DNA of 64,000 nt. Source: Diphasiastrum complanatum. Taxonomy: Eukaryota; Streptophyta; Lycopodiopsida; Lycopodiales; Lycopodiaceae. The stretch covers positions 1 through 64,000 of the forward strand of contig MU831566.1 of NCBI GenBank assembly GCA_029204225.1. The letters are read 5' to 3'. Numbering within the stretch: position 1 is the first letter of the stretch; each line of letters begins with the position of its first letter. A program made the position numbers and the translations under genes. Shown in pieces: positions 32,564-45,708 of this stretch. The notes beneath the pieces were generated by a model, which saw nothing but the letters and a program-made list of their open reading frames with translations, did no database searches and was not told where the DNA came from.

Positions 32564-35290
32564 ATTGGCCAGTTCTGGGCAACACAATATATATATAATA
32601 TGTATGATTTGATAAAGAAAATTTATATGCTGTTTGGATATTGTCATACGAATAAATGAATTAGGATGGGTCAATGTTGAAGTGGCTGCATATAAAGACA
32701 AAACGTGAAGAGGTGAAATAATGCATTTTAATGAAAATGGTAGGGCATTAGGACTGAAAAAAAGCCATTTTTGAAGTTTGCTAGTATAATAGTCGAAGGG
32801 TCACAACCAAATGGGGTGTGACAGAGTTTGAATCGACTGGCAAGGCAATCATAAATGAAATAGTTGTAGTGCTTGTAGGTTTTGCGGAAGTTAGTTGTGG
32901 AAGGTCGAATAAGGTATAAGTAGGATGGTTCAGTGGAAATGGAGGGTTGCCTGGTGTGGATGGAAGCCAATTAATGAAAAGGGTGAGAGCCAATTGAGAG
33001 ATTTGCCTTACAATTTCTATGTCGGAGCTATAGGTAGCAAGAAGGAACTAGTGAAGTAAAATTTGTGTGTAACATCTTATGTATGATTGTTGGTGTGATG
33101 TTGGTTATTGTTCAATGTGATGATGTTACTCTGTTATTTCTATTGATGGTCATTGCATATTGTAAGATAGTTTTAAAGGAATCTGTTCACAGTAGTGTTT
33201 TTCCAGAACCAATACAGGTTACTTAGGCGTGAATTTGATCCCTAACAATGAAGCACATAAGCCATACATATGTTTATCAATAGCAATTTTCCCTCTTTCA
33301 TGATATTACTTAAAAAATCTTCATTATGTAAGAACCAACTACGCAAGTATAATCATTAGCATTTTGCCTCCTCATCACCTAGTGAATCTTATACAAGTCG
33401 TAAAGGTGAGTATCAGTTACGACTATGTAATCAAATGACCTACATCCATATTGTTAGAACCTCGTTAGAACCATAAAGTAGATTCATCGTCCAACATACC
33501 ATTCAATCAAATAAATGATAATTCACTGAACCAAAATGAGAGAAGAAACATACCTATATGGAGTTCAGGGATGGTGGGCGAGTCCCAATCCAAGGAATGC
33601 TCTAGTCATCATCACTTTCACCAACGGTCCTTTGGTAGAGAGCTGAAGAGAAGAAAACATGCCGCCCCCCGCCCCCCCCCCCGCCGTGCCCCATTTATCT
33701 TTTCTTGTACTTTTGGTGCTTGCCAAAGAAGCATTGAATGTGGTGTGTTACCGTGCATGAATGGTGCTTTACTATGCATGTTTCAAAGTTTGATCAAGAT
33801 GGCTAACATAGCTCAGAGGAAAGAAGTAAACTTTCTTCAAGAAATGATCCTTTCTATAGAGCACCTAATTGCTTGCCCCAGCAATATGGTATTCACTACT
33901 TACGGACACTAGACGCAATACTGGAGCTGTAGATATCTTTCAACATTTATTTGACTAGTGATTATCTAGTGTCTATGAGCAACAAGGATAAGTGACACTC
34001 ATTCTGAACTATGAATTACGATCGGAAAAAGGACCAAATGTATTCATGTGAGCAAAAAGGGAAGTCAATCTTTTGGATAGGAGCCTACTCTTTTGGGAGT
34101 GTCAATCTTGTGCTTGTTCACAATAAAGTCCATAAAAAAGAGTGAGAGCACAAGCGATGTCATGGTATCAACTTTCGAAAATATTTAAGGTGCTTTAGAG
34201 CTTGGACTCTCCTTATATCGTGCGTTGCCTTAAGAGCAACTAGTCAACAGAAAATTACACCTATATTCTAAATAGAACGTGGTAGCGATAAAGGCTGTAA
34301 AGACTACAAGCACATTTGCAATTCAATAGAAGCTGCATACAATAGAGACACATAATAATAGATTGACTGTATTTGATCTTTGCCTGAGACCAGGGATTAG
34401 AAAGGGAGAGGCCATAACCAATGAGCAGTTGAGGTGAAGCATTCTTGACACTCCTCATTTCAGTCACGATCCTTGTTCTTCACATACTATGTTTTCTATA
34501 CACCTTCTAGTTTTCTTTTTGCCTTCATTTTAAATTAACATTCATGCATATCTCAATTTTTTCAAATAGGTTGCGATGAATTGCATCGCTGAGAAGACTG
34601 AAGTAAATGGTTGGATTTGATTTTCTTCTAAGTTGGAAATCTGGTGTAGTGGAAGGTTTTAAGGATGAACGTTCGACATACAAAGTTGGAGGTGCTGTTG
34701 AATAGCTGCAATATATATATTTTTTTGATATATTTAGAGCACAAAGCAATTGGTTCATTTAATTTCTGTTGCTATTACAATTGAAGGTGCATAATCGGTT
34801 GCTTTATGGTGATTGAGCAGAATGCTTTATTTTATGACTAACTTTAGAAAATCAATACGACATGTAAATTTTGCTAGTATTGTGGAATGCATGAAGGTTG
34901 AATTGTTGCATGCTATCTTGGTACGAGTAGGAGAAGCTTATATCTTTGTTACTCTAATGATTGATATAGTTTATTTACAAAATTTTCCATCTTATTTATA
35001 CTAGAAATCATACAATACGAGGCAATATATTTTTATTTGCTTATATTCCTATGTTATTGATATTGTATAAGATAAGATGGAGCCTACATGGAAGATGTGC
35101 CTGTTCTAGTAATTTTTATTAGACTTTGCTTGCAATTTAGTAATGTTTATGATTCTAATGGTATATGTATAAAACACTCCTATTTATAAGATGTGATAAT
35201 AACATTGAATGCATGTCTTCTACCACCTAGTGGTAGTCCATGTAACAAACTTTGCCTTCCATGATCTGTCAAGTATTCTCACTGTGTAAT
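32564..35290. other. unassigned region
   Basis: It is AT-rich overall. A 113-codon + strand frame (33571-33912) crosses a C-rich tract (33661-33685) and has no motif I recognise. Frames at 32728-32993, 34261-34467 and 34525-34758 likewise show no domain. No terminal repeats or promoter elements stand out. It may be decayed transposon sequence. Confidence 0.35.
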
Positions 35291-36045
35291 AACTGAAAAT
35301 TTTTGGCAATTATTATCTAATACTATACGACTTTAGTGGCAAATTGGGATTGAATGCCACACCAGGAAAAAAATTGTCCCACTTCATTAATATTGTTGCC
35401 ATAAATACCAAATCATGTAATCTTAACTTATCAAATGGTTTTTTTGCAAGTGGCTTAGTAAGAAGATCAGCCAAGCATTCTGATGTTGGTACATGCTCCA
35501 AATGGACCTCCTCTTCTTGGATTTTTTATCGAACAAAATGGTCAGAAACTTTGATATGTTTTCTTCTAGCATGAAAAAATGGATAGCTAGTAGGGCTTTG
35601 AGAAGAGAGATTGTCACATTTGATTAGGGAGACAATCATAGTTGAGCACATGAAGCTCCATTAACAAGCTCTTGATCCATGATATTTCCTTGGTAGTTGC
35701 TGTAAGTGCTTTGTAATCAGCTTCAATTGAAGAAAGCGAAATAGTTGATTGTTTTGTTGATAGCCCTGAGATTGCTGGTCCACCTACGAAACATACAAAA
35801 GAAGTTGTGGATATTCTATCCACTTTGCAACTTGCAAAATCTGAGTTCGAGAAGGCATGTAAAGATATTACATCCCCGTCATGAAGAATTCCAAAATCTG
35901 TAGTGTTTGAGAGATATCTAAGAATCCTCTCAACCATTTTCCAATGATGCATGGAGGGATCTTGCATAAATTGACTTAACGTGCAAACACTATAGCTAAA
36001 ATCTGGTCTAGTGATTGTTAACCACATTCGCGAGCCTTTGAAACT
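35291..36045 (-). pseudogene. Copia RNase H and 3' end
   Basis: The - strand reads MWLTITRPDFSYSVCTLSQF, then VERILRYLSNTTDFGIL, DFASCKVDRISTTSF and STKQSTISLSSIEADYKAL. This is the end of RT and the RNase H domain of a Copia polyprotein. Continuing with frame changes it gives HVPTSECLADLLTKPLAKK, the standard C-terminal motif. The last part (LRLHDLVF...KWDNFFPG, to about 35313) matches sequence captured in the family A array at 17510-17640. No LTR is seen below it. Stops and frameshifts make it non-functional. Confidence 0.8.
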
Positions 36046-36059
36046 CCTATAATGAGTGA

Positions 36060-36540
36060 TGTCTATTAGAAATCAGAGTTGACGTGATTTATATTTTCTA
36101 AGCTTCAATTGTGATATTGTAATTTGTGTGTAGTTAATTATATTTACATACTTGTTTGTTATGAAGAAATGACCCACTATCTTAATATCGGTCAGGTATT
36201 GATCCTATAACTGGCTACTTGGGTCAATCAAGTAGCCACACGTAGAGAAATTAGCCTATACAATGTATCTTTGACGGCATGCGCTATACGCAGGGGCATG
36301 TCCCGAGTTTGTCAGTCTTTTAGCCCATGTTGGGCCTATTAGTCAGAGAAAGCTGTCTTTTTAGTGTGTGGACACTTGTCGAGCCCATGCATATTGGGGC
36401 TTTTGGTATATGTACAATTTTTTCTCTATAATCTAAAGCTTTTGTTGTGCCATCTTTGAGAGCTTGTGAGGAGTGGATATGGTGATTGATTGATGTGATC
36501 TACATACGACACTAGATATTAACGGAACGGAATTTTAACA
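36060..36540 (+). repeat. Copia LTR (5' LTR), head-to-head with the preceding remnant
   Basis: The right end TTTTAACA lies directly before a perfect primer-binding site at 36541. The left end is placed at TGTCTATTAG (36060) by motif only. A TATA-like CTCTATAAT sits near 36423. No partner LTR occurs in the window. Confidence 0.55.
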
Positions 36541-36551
36541 TGGTATCAGAG
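36541..36551 (+). other. primer-binding site, initiator tRNA-Met type
   Basis: TGGTATCAGAG is complementary to the 3' end of plant initiator tRNA-Met and begins right after the LTR end. It marks the start of a + strand Copia element. A frame starting MAEDNKVRSFGALGKF at about 36671 could be the gag start, but it breaks after 20 residues. Confidence 0.8.
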
Positions 36552-38410
36552 AGGCAGGGTGATGCAGGTATGCATGATCAGTGGAGCTACGGGATAGCAT
36601 CTTTCACCAGAAAAAGGAGCACTCAGAGCATCTCATGAGAGAGGACTTCATACGGGATATCGGCAGTCCGGATGGCAGAAGACAACAAAGTTCGTTCGTT
36701 CGGAGCTTTGGGGAAGTTTAGAATGATCATCTTAAGGGAATCCTAGGAAGAAGTCTAGAAAAACTTGCAAGTCCGGTATTTTTGGGGAGATCATCAATGA
36801 TGTTATTAACTGTATAGGCAGCTGGTTGACACATTTGGATTTGCAAGAGAGTTGTAAAGAACAGTGTTACATAGCCAAGGCAATTTACAGGGTGCAGTTC
36901 GGTGAAAATTGGTTGAAGTTTCGGAAATTTCCAATTTCATGAGGTATTGACAGATTTACCAGAAAATCAACTTGGCTTGGGGTTGATGCTTCACCAATTT
37001 GAATGCCAAAAACTGATTTGGAGAGCCTGAGGTAGGGCGACCTTAGCTAGCCAGGTAGCACTACAAGAATAATCTCAGGGAAAGCCGAAGGAGCCCAAAA
37101 AGTCTTCCGCTCAAGGCTAGGGTTTGTAACTAAAAAATCATGGACCTTCTCCATGGACAATGTTTTTCAGTGCTATAAAAGGTTGATGGAGGGAGCCCTA
37201 GTTCCATCAAAAACATCCCCAATGGCCGTGGATAGCCATGGTGGGAGGAGGGTGCTGGATCAGTATTAGTAGGGCGACCAAACCCCTAGAGGCCATAGCT
37301 AGGAGCTTTAACAATGGAAGAGAGAGAGAAGGAGAGCAGTGAAGGCTTACACATGACTAGAGGAGAAGATGGAGTAGTGGTTGCAAGAGGCCCATGGCTG
37401 GAAGAGTCTGATTCTGCATGCAGATCGCTTGAAAAACCATAGGATGAAGCCTACGAAGATCAATGTTCAAGATCGAGGCACTCGAGGAGAGCCATGGACC
37501 CGTAGGATGGAAATTGTTTGAAAGGGGCTTGAAGGGCAATGAAGAAAATAAGTGCCCTTTTTTTCATTAAAAGTTTCCAAATGGAAATCCACTAAAAGTA
37601 CTTACCATTTAGAATGGCTACTCTTCTTCAATATTGATGTTTCCGTTTATTTTACCGAGACATTGTTTGGAAGAACCTATCTTTGACTAGAGGGCACCTA
37701 TTTTGGCCATTCTTGGGCCAAATTGACCTATAAAACTGGCTTCTTAGAGCTAGCAGACAGAGCGACGTCACAAAGTAGGGAGAAATGAGTTTTGCACAAC
37801 TACACATATGGGTGTTTTGCCACACGAACCCGATACTTAGCCGAAATTTTGACAATTTTCTTTTGAGTGGCTCTGCCATGCGTCACAACCACAAAAAGCG
37901 CACATTCCAACATGTGGTTGCGGCGGATTTTGGAAAATTTCATAAAATGTTGGTATCTGACATATCAACATCCGATATGCATGTTGAACCCCCGTAAAGA
38001 AGAACTCCGACAACCTACGGTAGCTGGCAGGAATATAATTTGAAATAAGATGTGAGATTTTGACAATTATGAAATTTGTTGGGTTTCGACATACGACATG
38101 GGTGTCATGTGGTAAATTTTCACTGAGGTGACATCCTAGTTGAATGTCAAAATCCGATGGAAAAATCAGCAATCTGTGTGGTTGATTTGACTTTTTGGCT
38201 TCTAAATAACGGTGTCAGATTCTATGGCCCCTAAGGGTGTCGGAATCCAAAACTGTGTTCGTATTTCCTCCCGTGAACTCATTTTTGCGCTACCTTTGCA
38301 GAGGCTTTTTGCAGCATTTTTGAAGAGCGATTCTGAGGCTTCAAATTTAGAGCTCAGATGTTTTTATTTCTTAATTTTGGTTATATGTTTTAATTAATAG
38401 ATTGATAGAG
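36552..38410. other. unassigned, Copia leader then unknown sequence
   Basis: After a possible gag start no Copia protein is readable. CACTACAAGAAT at 37059-37070 looks like a CACTA terminus but has no convincing partner. A TATA-like GCTATAAAAGG lies at about 37171-37181 and is followed by GGAGGGAGCCC. Short frames (37357-38397) show no known domain. Confidence 0.35.
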
Positions 38411-40072
38411 TGAGGCTAATGAGGTTTGGTTGAGGCTAATTATTATCCTTTTCTGTAGTACATAGCTTACTTGCAGAGGTTTGTTACTAATCGAACACTA
38501 GTTTTTTGCAATATAGAGAATAAGAAGAAGGATCTGGAAGAGAGGCGTCAGAAGCACCGAAACAAAATTTATGTGGATTAAGTAGAAATAATTAACCAAA
38601 ACAACATCACAATTAAAGAAGAGTGAATAGAGTGAAGTTCAAAGTTTTGTTTTAACAATAAAGCGGTGATAGAATGAATCACTAAGCCATAAATTAAGGC
38701 GTCATTGAGGTAGGTTAGGCCTAGGGTAGGAGTGAGATAACCCTAATATCATATCCAAGTTCATCAAAATATATTATGGATAAGATCAATGTACAAGAGA
38801 TATGAAATATAAGCAAGTGCATGGTTTGTACATGGTTTATTAATTAATTGAATGCAATTACACTTAGTTTGAGTGCTACAAAGTCAGAGGCTAATCCAAG
38901 TTGAATAAAATGAAAAGATAATGAAGCATAGTCAAGCTCTTGCCTTGTAAAGCTAGTCTTCATCTTGTAGGCCAAACCGAACTAAAAGACCTACTTGTGC
39001 AATCTCGCTTGAATACGTTTCGTGGTTGATAAAATATTATACACATATGGTAGATTGTTAAAAAGCCTATATCAACTATTTTTCCTCCATGCTAGCACCC
39101 GTTGCCTCCGATTGTGCTATATGTTTGAGCCTCTCAAGGTGTGTTTCTTTTGATTCTCCTTTTACAATTTTTGTAGTGCTCAATTGTATGTCCATAAGTA
39201 GTATGCCCAATATATGCATATTGTGAATTGGGAAATGGCTAGAACTTCTAATTACAAGTAGATGGCAATGTGTGCCTTCTCCTCCTAAAGAAGCAGCACA
39301 TCAACAAGCTTGTGACCCTTGATTCAGCCTTGTTATTAACCTCAAAGTTGTATGCTATAGTCAAAGTTTCCAACATGTCCCTTCTCTTTGAAATGAAACA
39401 CATTTTCTAGCTCTAGGTTGAGGAGTCAACTATTCTAGCTTTTTGATAGTCTTCATGTCTACATGAGTTATGACTTTTGATGGCTACTCAATTCTTATCT
39501 TATGTCTAAATGTTTCCTTCATGATTCGCCTACCTCCACAAAGTTGGTCCATAATCCTTCCTTGTAGGGTTCACTATCTACAAATTTAAAAAATACAATT
39601 CACTTCTTATGTGTATAATATAGTATTGCAAATCACAAGCACATCATAACACCAAATTATGTGTTGTATGCCACACAAAAAGGGTGGAGATCCTCTCCAT
39701 TTTTGTACTTTTCAAACAAAAAAATGTTAGGCAAAGCCATGAAATGTATTTTATGTGCTATTCCTCCTATCTGTCTAGAAACCAACTTTATGGGTTTGCT
39801 CGGGTCCACAACCCATCAACTAACATTCAGTTGACTTCAAACATAATCCAACTAACTGGATTCCAAAATCCAATAGCGTTTCGGAATGCATGACCCTTAC
39901 GTTCTGGAATGTAGCTTTCCATAACCCGGATCCGTTCCAAAAAGCAACATTTCAAAACACGATTGGAATGCAACGTTCTAAAAGGGGGTGCAATTTACTT
40001 GAATACTCAAAGCTGAAACTTGAGGTCATGCCAATAGTGTGCATACAATCTTTGTGATGCTGGTGCAAGAAG

Positions 40073-40865
40073 CATCAAAAATTATGAACTCCTGCAGCTT
40101 TGTGGCAACACAAACAAGATACAAAGGTCGAACAAGAACAATTCACGACAATCAACGTCCCTTGACTCGAAGCACAAACGATTTGTGAATCATTTGTGAA
40201 TCGTAAACACACCTCCAGGGACGCAAAACGAAAAACTACGAAAGAAACGAAAAGAACGAAAGCAAATAGGAGATTACGAAACAAAGAGGAATCTTTCGTG
40301 CTACCAGCTGGCAACTCAAGGGGCTTCACGCCCAACTGAAAGGAATGGTAACAACAGAGACTAACTAACTAGTTGATTAGCATTAACTAGTCTTGTGATT
40401 CTACGCTTAGCCATCTTGTAAACTCCACACTGTGAGGTATAAACTATCCTTTCTGGATCCAAAAAAAAAAAAAAGATGAGAAAAGAATTTCAGAAGACAA
40501 AGATCTGTAAGAGACAGACAGAGACACAGCAAGTAGAGCAGGAAAGTAAAAATACTAGAGTTGTGCATGAAAGTCTGCCAACGAGCAGAACACAGCGAAA
40601 GAGCAAAGTGTCAATTTGCCAACAAGCGAGACACTGACGATCTCGATCTAAAAATTATAGTGATAATACAGTCGCTCTATTTTCATGTATCTCCTTGTCT
40701 TGTGTTGTCTGTCTTGATTGCTAGAGTAAAATATGGTCTATGATGTGTAGTCGAGTGTCTGGGATCCTGTAAAGGCTTTTGTGCAAAAGGAAAATTCAAA
40801 GACACAAAATCATTCGCGTTAAGAAGACGAAGACAAAAACGGAATAGTCTCGCGCTTCCGCGACA
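40073..40865 (+). repeat. Copia element 5' LTR
   Basis: It pairs with 44861-45670. The first bases have mutated from TGTAAAAAATGG to CATCAAAAATTA. It is flanked on the left by the 5-bp target copy AGAAG (40068-40072) and ends CTTCCGCGACA just before the primer-binding site. Confidence 0.9.
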
Positions 40866-40878
40866 TGGTATCAGAGCC
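40866..40878 (+). other. primer-binding site of Copia element
   Basis: TGGTATCAGAGCC, complementary to initiator tRNA-Met, directly follows the 5' LTR. Confidence 0.9.
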
Positions 40879-40930
40879 CACAAGTTGTCATAACTGATAT
40901 CCCATCCGTGATTCTTCCAGACAACACAAT

Positions 40931-43900
40931 ATGGCTACGACAATCCAACCCATAGTGGAAATAAGTCTTGATGGTGCAAATTACAGAATATGGAATTCAA
41001 AATCAAAACGCTTCTGAAGGGCGAAGGCATCTGGTCAGCGGCCGCACTCTTAGAGGTGCAGCCTCCAGAGGGAGACCCAAGGAGAGATGAATGGATCAGA
41101 AAAGATGAGCATGCAATGGTGATTATCTTTCACCCATAAATGAAGATCTACCCATGCAAATTGAAGACTGCGAAAGCAGCCATGCAGCGTGGGAAATATT
41201 AAAACAAAAGTATGAAGTGAGGACTGCAGCTTCAGTCATGCACCTTCACAATCAGTTGCAATCCATATGGTGGGATGGAAACCATTTGGATCAGATCAGA
41301 ATGATCTTCGCTCAACTCGTTGCATTAGGACAGGAGCACCAAGTCCCAGGACCACAGCAGCTGATGTACTTCATGAAATCTCTACCGCCATCCTATCAGC
41401 CGCTGAGAATGCTCATACTGAGTTTACTTGATATGACATTTGACAAAGCAGTCACTCTTGTCGCTGATGAGAGACTGATGAGAGATGAAGGAGAGAGAAG
41501 CAATGATCAAGAAAAGGCTCTCTTCTTCCTGTGATCACTGCCACAAACCAGGCCATATGGCCAACAAATGCTGGTTTAATCTAGCAATACCTTTCATGCA
41601 TTGCAAGAAGAAAGAGCATTCTCCATACGATTGAAGAGTCAATCCAAAAAGAAAAAACAAGGCTAAAAAGGCAAACATTGTAGAGTCATCTAAGGATGTA
41701 GAAAGAGGTGATGAAGCCTTCACAATACTTGATAAAACTTCAACAAGCTACTCCGAACAAGACTACGATGTAGTCATTGATTCGGGAGCAACATCTCACA
41801 TAACCTGCAACAAGAATATCTTGATCAACTTTCGCAAACTCAAAAATGACAGAGCAGTGATTCTAGGTGATGGGAGCAGACATGATGTCAAAGGCATCAG
41901 CACTCTACAACTGTGAACACTGTCAGGCCAAGCAAAGTTACCAGGTGCACTCTATGTGTCCTCACTCAGAAAAGATCTGTTGTTTGTCTCCAAGATGGCA
42001 AATCTAGGCATTCGAGTTTTGTTCGACAGCAACACTTGTCGTATGATTGAGAAGATGACAAACAAGTTGCTGATGGTCAGATGCAGAGAGGGAAACCTCT
42101 ACCAGTCCAAAATAATTAGTAGCTCTGATTGCATATTAAATGCATCAGAAAATGAAAATCAGCTCTGGCACAGAAGAACGTATCATCTGAACATGCGGAG
42201 CTTGTACGACATGAGTAGAAAAGACATTGTCACAGGTCTCATAATTTCAACACCCAAAACTGAGTTTTGTGAAGCTTGTCAAAAAGGCAAGCAACATCGA
42301 AATCCATTCACACATGAGGGAAGAAGAGCCAAGGAAGTTTTTGAGCTCGTCCACTCTGATGTCTGTGGACCGATGAAAACAGATCTGCTCTCAGGTTCGC
42401 GATACTTTCTGATGTTCATCGATGATTACATCCGAATGACCATGATCTACTACTTAAAGAAGAAATTTGAAGTATTTGATTTTGCAGAGTGACACACCTC
42501 AAAAATGATACAGATCCCTAGATCTGACAACAGAGGTGAATACAAAAGCACAGAATTCTCAAAATTTTGTGAAGAACAGGGGATTGAACACCAGTCCACT
42601 CCTGTATACACACCTAAATACAATGGTGTGGCAAAAAGAAAAAATAGAACGCTAGTCAAAGGAGCCAGATGCATGATGGCACAGGCTCAATTGTCAGGTC
42701 AATTCTGGGCCGAGGCAATAGCTACAGCTGTACACCTGTAAAATAGATCTACAATGACAACACTGGATAACAAAACGCCATATGAAATGTGGACAGGCAG
42801 AAAGCTTGATCTGTCATATGTACGAGTGTTTGGATGTGCAACATACAAGTACATTCCAAAGGAAAACAAAAGCAAGCTCGATGACAAATCTGACAAACAA
42901 TCATGGTCGACTACTCGAATGGAATACATGTGTACAGGCTCTACAATCCAACCACGAAGAAGGTTGTTTTGAGCACAGATGTAAAGTTCGACGAGTCCAC
43001 CTTCCCTGGAATGAAAGACGAAGGAGGCCATGAGATCTTCACATTGCTGCCCATTCAAGAGGGAGATCAAGGACAAACATCAAATCAAAATGTAGAGCCC
43101 TAGACTCTAGAGTAACAGGAAGTAGGGGATCGACCCCACAAACACGAAACATTCGAACAAGGACGAAACGGACCTCGAAGGTCAACAAGACAAAGAAGAC
43201 CTCCAGACTGCTACTCTGACAATCTTCAAGGGAGCGGAGACACGCAGTTTGAATATTGTAGCTTCACATAAGAGCTAGCAACATACCAAGAAGCTATCCA
43301 AAGTCTAGAGGGAGAATTCTAGAAGCAGGCAATGTCAGAGGAGATCGAGTCGATGAGGCGAAACGAGGCATGGACGTTAGAGCCACTGCCATAAAATAGA
43401 AAAGTAGTCAACTGTAAATGGGTGTACAAGAAAAAGCTGAAATCAAATGGCACTATTGGCCGCTACAAAGCAAGGCTTGTCGCGAAGGGCTACACGTAGA
43501 GATATGGTGTTGATTATTTCGACACATATTCACCCATGGTGAAGATGACAAGCACAAGGCTACTCCTTGCATACGCCACACAATATAATCTGGAAATCCA
43601 CCAGACTGACGTGAAAACCTTTTTCCGTGAAGATCTAGAAGAGGAAATCTTCATGAAGCAACCTGAAGGCTATTGAGACCCCGACAATCAACAATATGTC
43701 TGTCGGTTGTAGAGATGCATCTATGGTCTAAAACATGCATCATGAGTCTGGTATAAAAAGCTTGATGGTCTTCTGAAGTCTCTAGACTTCAATCCTACTC
43801 AACCAGACTACAATGTCTACATCAAAAGAGTAGGAAAGAATTTTGTGATACTGACCATTTTTGTGGATGATTCGCTAATGATAGGAAATTCCTTGATGCT

Positions 43901-44860
43901 GATAAAAGACACGAAGAGTCAAATTTATGAGAGCTACAAAATCATAGATCTTGGAGAAACAACGAAATGCCTATGGCTGGAGATCAAAAGAGATCGAGCA
44001 AGGGGTGAAATGCACTTGAGTCAGTCAAAATATGCCAGAAAAGTGTTGAAGCAGTACCACATGATGGACTGCAAAGAGAAAGCCACACCAATGATAGGTG
44101 GAGCCAAGCTCACGAAGTAGGATTGCCCAAAAATGGAAGAGGAAGAATAGAAGATGGCAGTATACCCTACTAGAACTTAATCGGTAGTCTTTGATCTACT
44201 TGACAATATATACCAGACCCGATCTGGCTTTCTCTGTTTACGCATTAAGCCAATTCTCTTCGAATCCTAGCCTAGCACATCGGCAAATGGCCAAACAAAT
44301 CCTACAGTATCTGAAGGGTACCCAAAATATGGGATTAACCTACAGAGCTGAAAATGAAGGAAACGGATTTGAGCTTCATTACTATAGTGATGCGAGTTGG
44401 GCGAGTTGCAAAGATGACAACAAGTCCATTACTAGAGGAAGTACAATAGTGTGTGGAGCTACAATCAGTTGGACATGCAAAAAGCAAACCCTGGTAGCTC
44501 AATCTTCTTGCGAAGCTGAATATGTCGTAGTCTCAAAATTGGCGAATGAGGTAGTGTGGCTACAAATGATGTTGGAGGCAACTGGGATACCACAAGGAGG
44601 GCCGAGCACAATGATGATGGACTCTCATAGTGCCATCTATCTGTCCCAGGATCCCGTCTTCCATTCCAAGACAAAGCACATACCACTAAAGTACCATGAC
44701 ATTTGAGATTTGATCTCGAAAGGAGAGCTCCAGGTCCAATATATAAAATCAGAAAATATGATTGCAGATTTACTCACAAAATCGCTCGACCAGCTACTCT
44801 TCGCCAAGCAAAGAAGGGCAATTGGATTAACCATACAAAGCTGCAAGGTTCAAGAGGGAG
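40931..44860 (+). pseudogene. Copia gag-pol, full-length but decayed
   Basis: In order: gag from MATTIQPIVEISLDGANYR (40931) with the UBN2 region (41154-41534); zinc knuckle CDHCHKPGHMANKC (41531-41572); protease DVVIDSGATSHITC (about 41770); and pre-integrase LWHRRTYHLNMRSL (42170). Integrase follows (HSDVCGPMKTDLLSGSRYF; YNGVAKRKNRTLVKGARCMM), then RT (WVYKKKLKSNGTIGRYKARL; YVDD box as FVDDSLMIG at 43857) and RNase H (44191-44706, LVAQSSCEAEYVVVSK). It ends YIKSENMIADLLTKSL near 44790 and a purine tract CAAGAGGGAG before the 3' LTR. All domains are present in Copia order, but at least eight in-frame stops and several frameshifts disable it. Most stops fit C-to-T changes at Gln or Arg codons. 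Confidence 0.9.
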
Positions 44861-45670
44861 TGTAAAAAATGGTGAACTCCTACAACTTTGTCGAAGTACA
44901 AACAAGATACGAAGGTCGAACAAGAACAATTCATGGCAATAAACGTCCCTTGACTCAAAGCACGAATGATTCGCGAATGATTCGTGAATTGTAAACACAC
45001 CTCCAGGACTGCAGACCGTAAAGGGATGCAAAACAAAAAACTATGAAAGAAAGGACGAAAGCAAACGGGAGATTACGAAACAAACGAAGAGGAATCTTTC
45101 GCGCTGCCAGCTGGTAGCTCAACGGGCTTCACGCCCTGCTGAAATGAATGGTAACAATGGAGACTAACTAACTAGTTGATTAGCATTAACTAGTCTTGTG
45201 ATTCTACGCTAAACCATCTTGCAAACTCCACACTGTGGAGGTATAAATTATCCTTTCTGGATCAAAAAGATGAGAAAAGAAACTCAGAAGACAGAGATCT
45301 GTAAGAGACAGAGAGAGATGTAGCGCGTAGAGTAGGAAAGTAAAAATACTAGAGCTGTGCATGAAAGTCTGCCAACGAGCAGAACATAGCGAAAGAGCAG
45401 AGTGTCATTCTGCCAACGAGCGAGACACTGTCGATCTCGCTCTAAAAATTATATTGATAATATAATCGCTCTATTTTTGTGCATCTCCTTGTCTTGTGTC
45501 GTCCATCTTGATTGCTAGAGTAAAATATGTTATGTGACGTGTAGTCAAGTGTCTAGGATACTGTAAAGGACTGTAAAGGCTTCCGCGCAAAAAGAAAATT
45601 CAAAGACATGAAATCGTTCACAAATAAGAAGACGAAGACGAAAATGGAACAATCTCATGCTTCCGTGACA
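44861..45670 (+). repeat. Copia element 3' LTR
   Basis: It runs TGTAAAAAATGGTGAACTCC to CTTCCGTGACA and is followed by AGAAG (45671-45675), the same 5 bp as before the 5' LTR. That perfect target duplication shows the element inserted as a unit here. Confidence 0.9.
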
Positions 45671-45708
45671 AGAAGTCTTTGTAATAACATTTGAATTGTG
45701 AGTCAATA

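Noticed and set aside
33571-33912. 113-aa + strand ORF as a possible gene
   Set aside because: It crosses a C-rich tract, has no recognisable domain and no homologous copy in the window to show conservation.
37059-39178. CACTA element bounded by CACTACAAGAAT (37059) and TTTTTGTAGTG (39178)
   Set aside because: Only the first eight bases match; the right end lies inside the inverted-repeat arm and recurs at 50746 in the other arm without a partner. No TNP sequence lies between.
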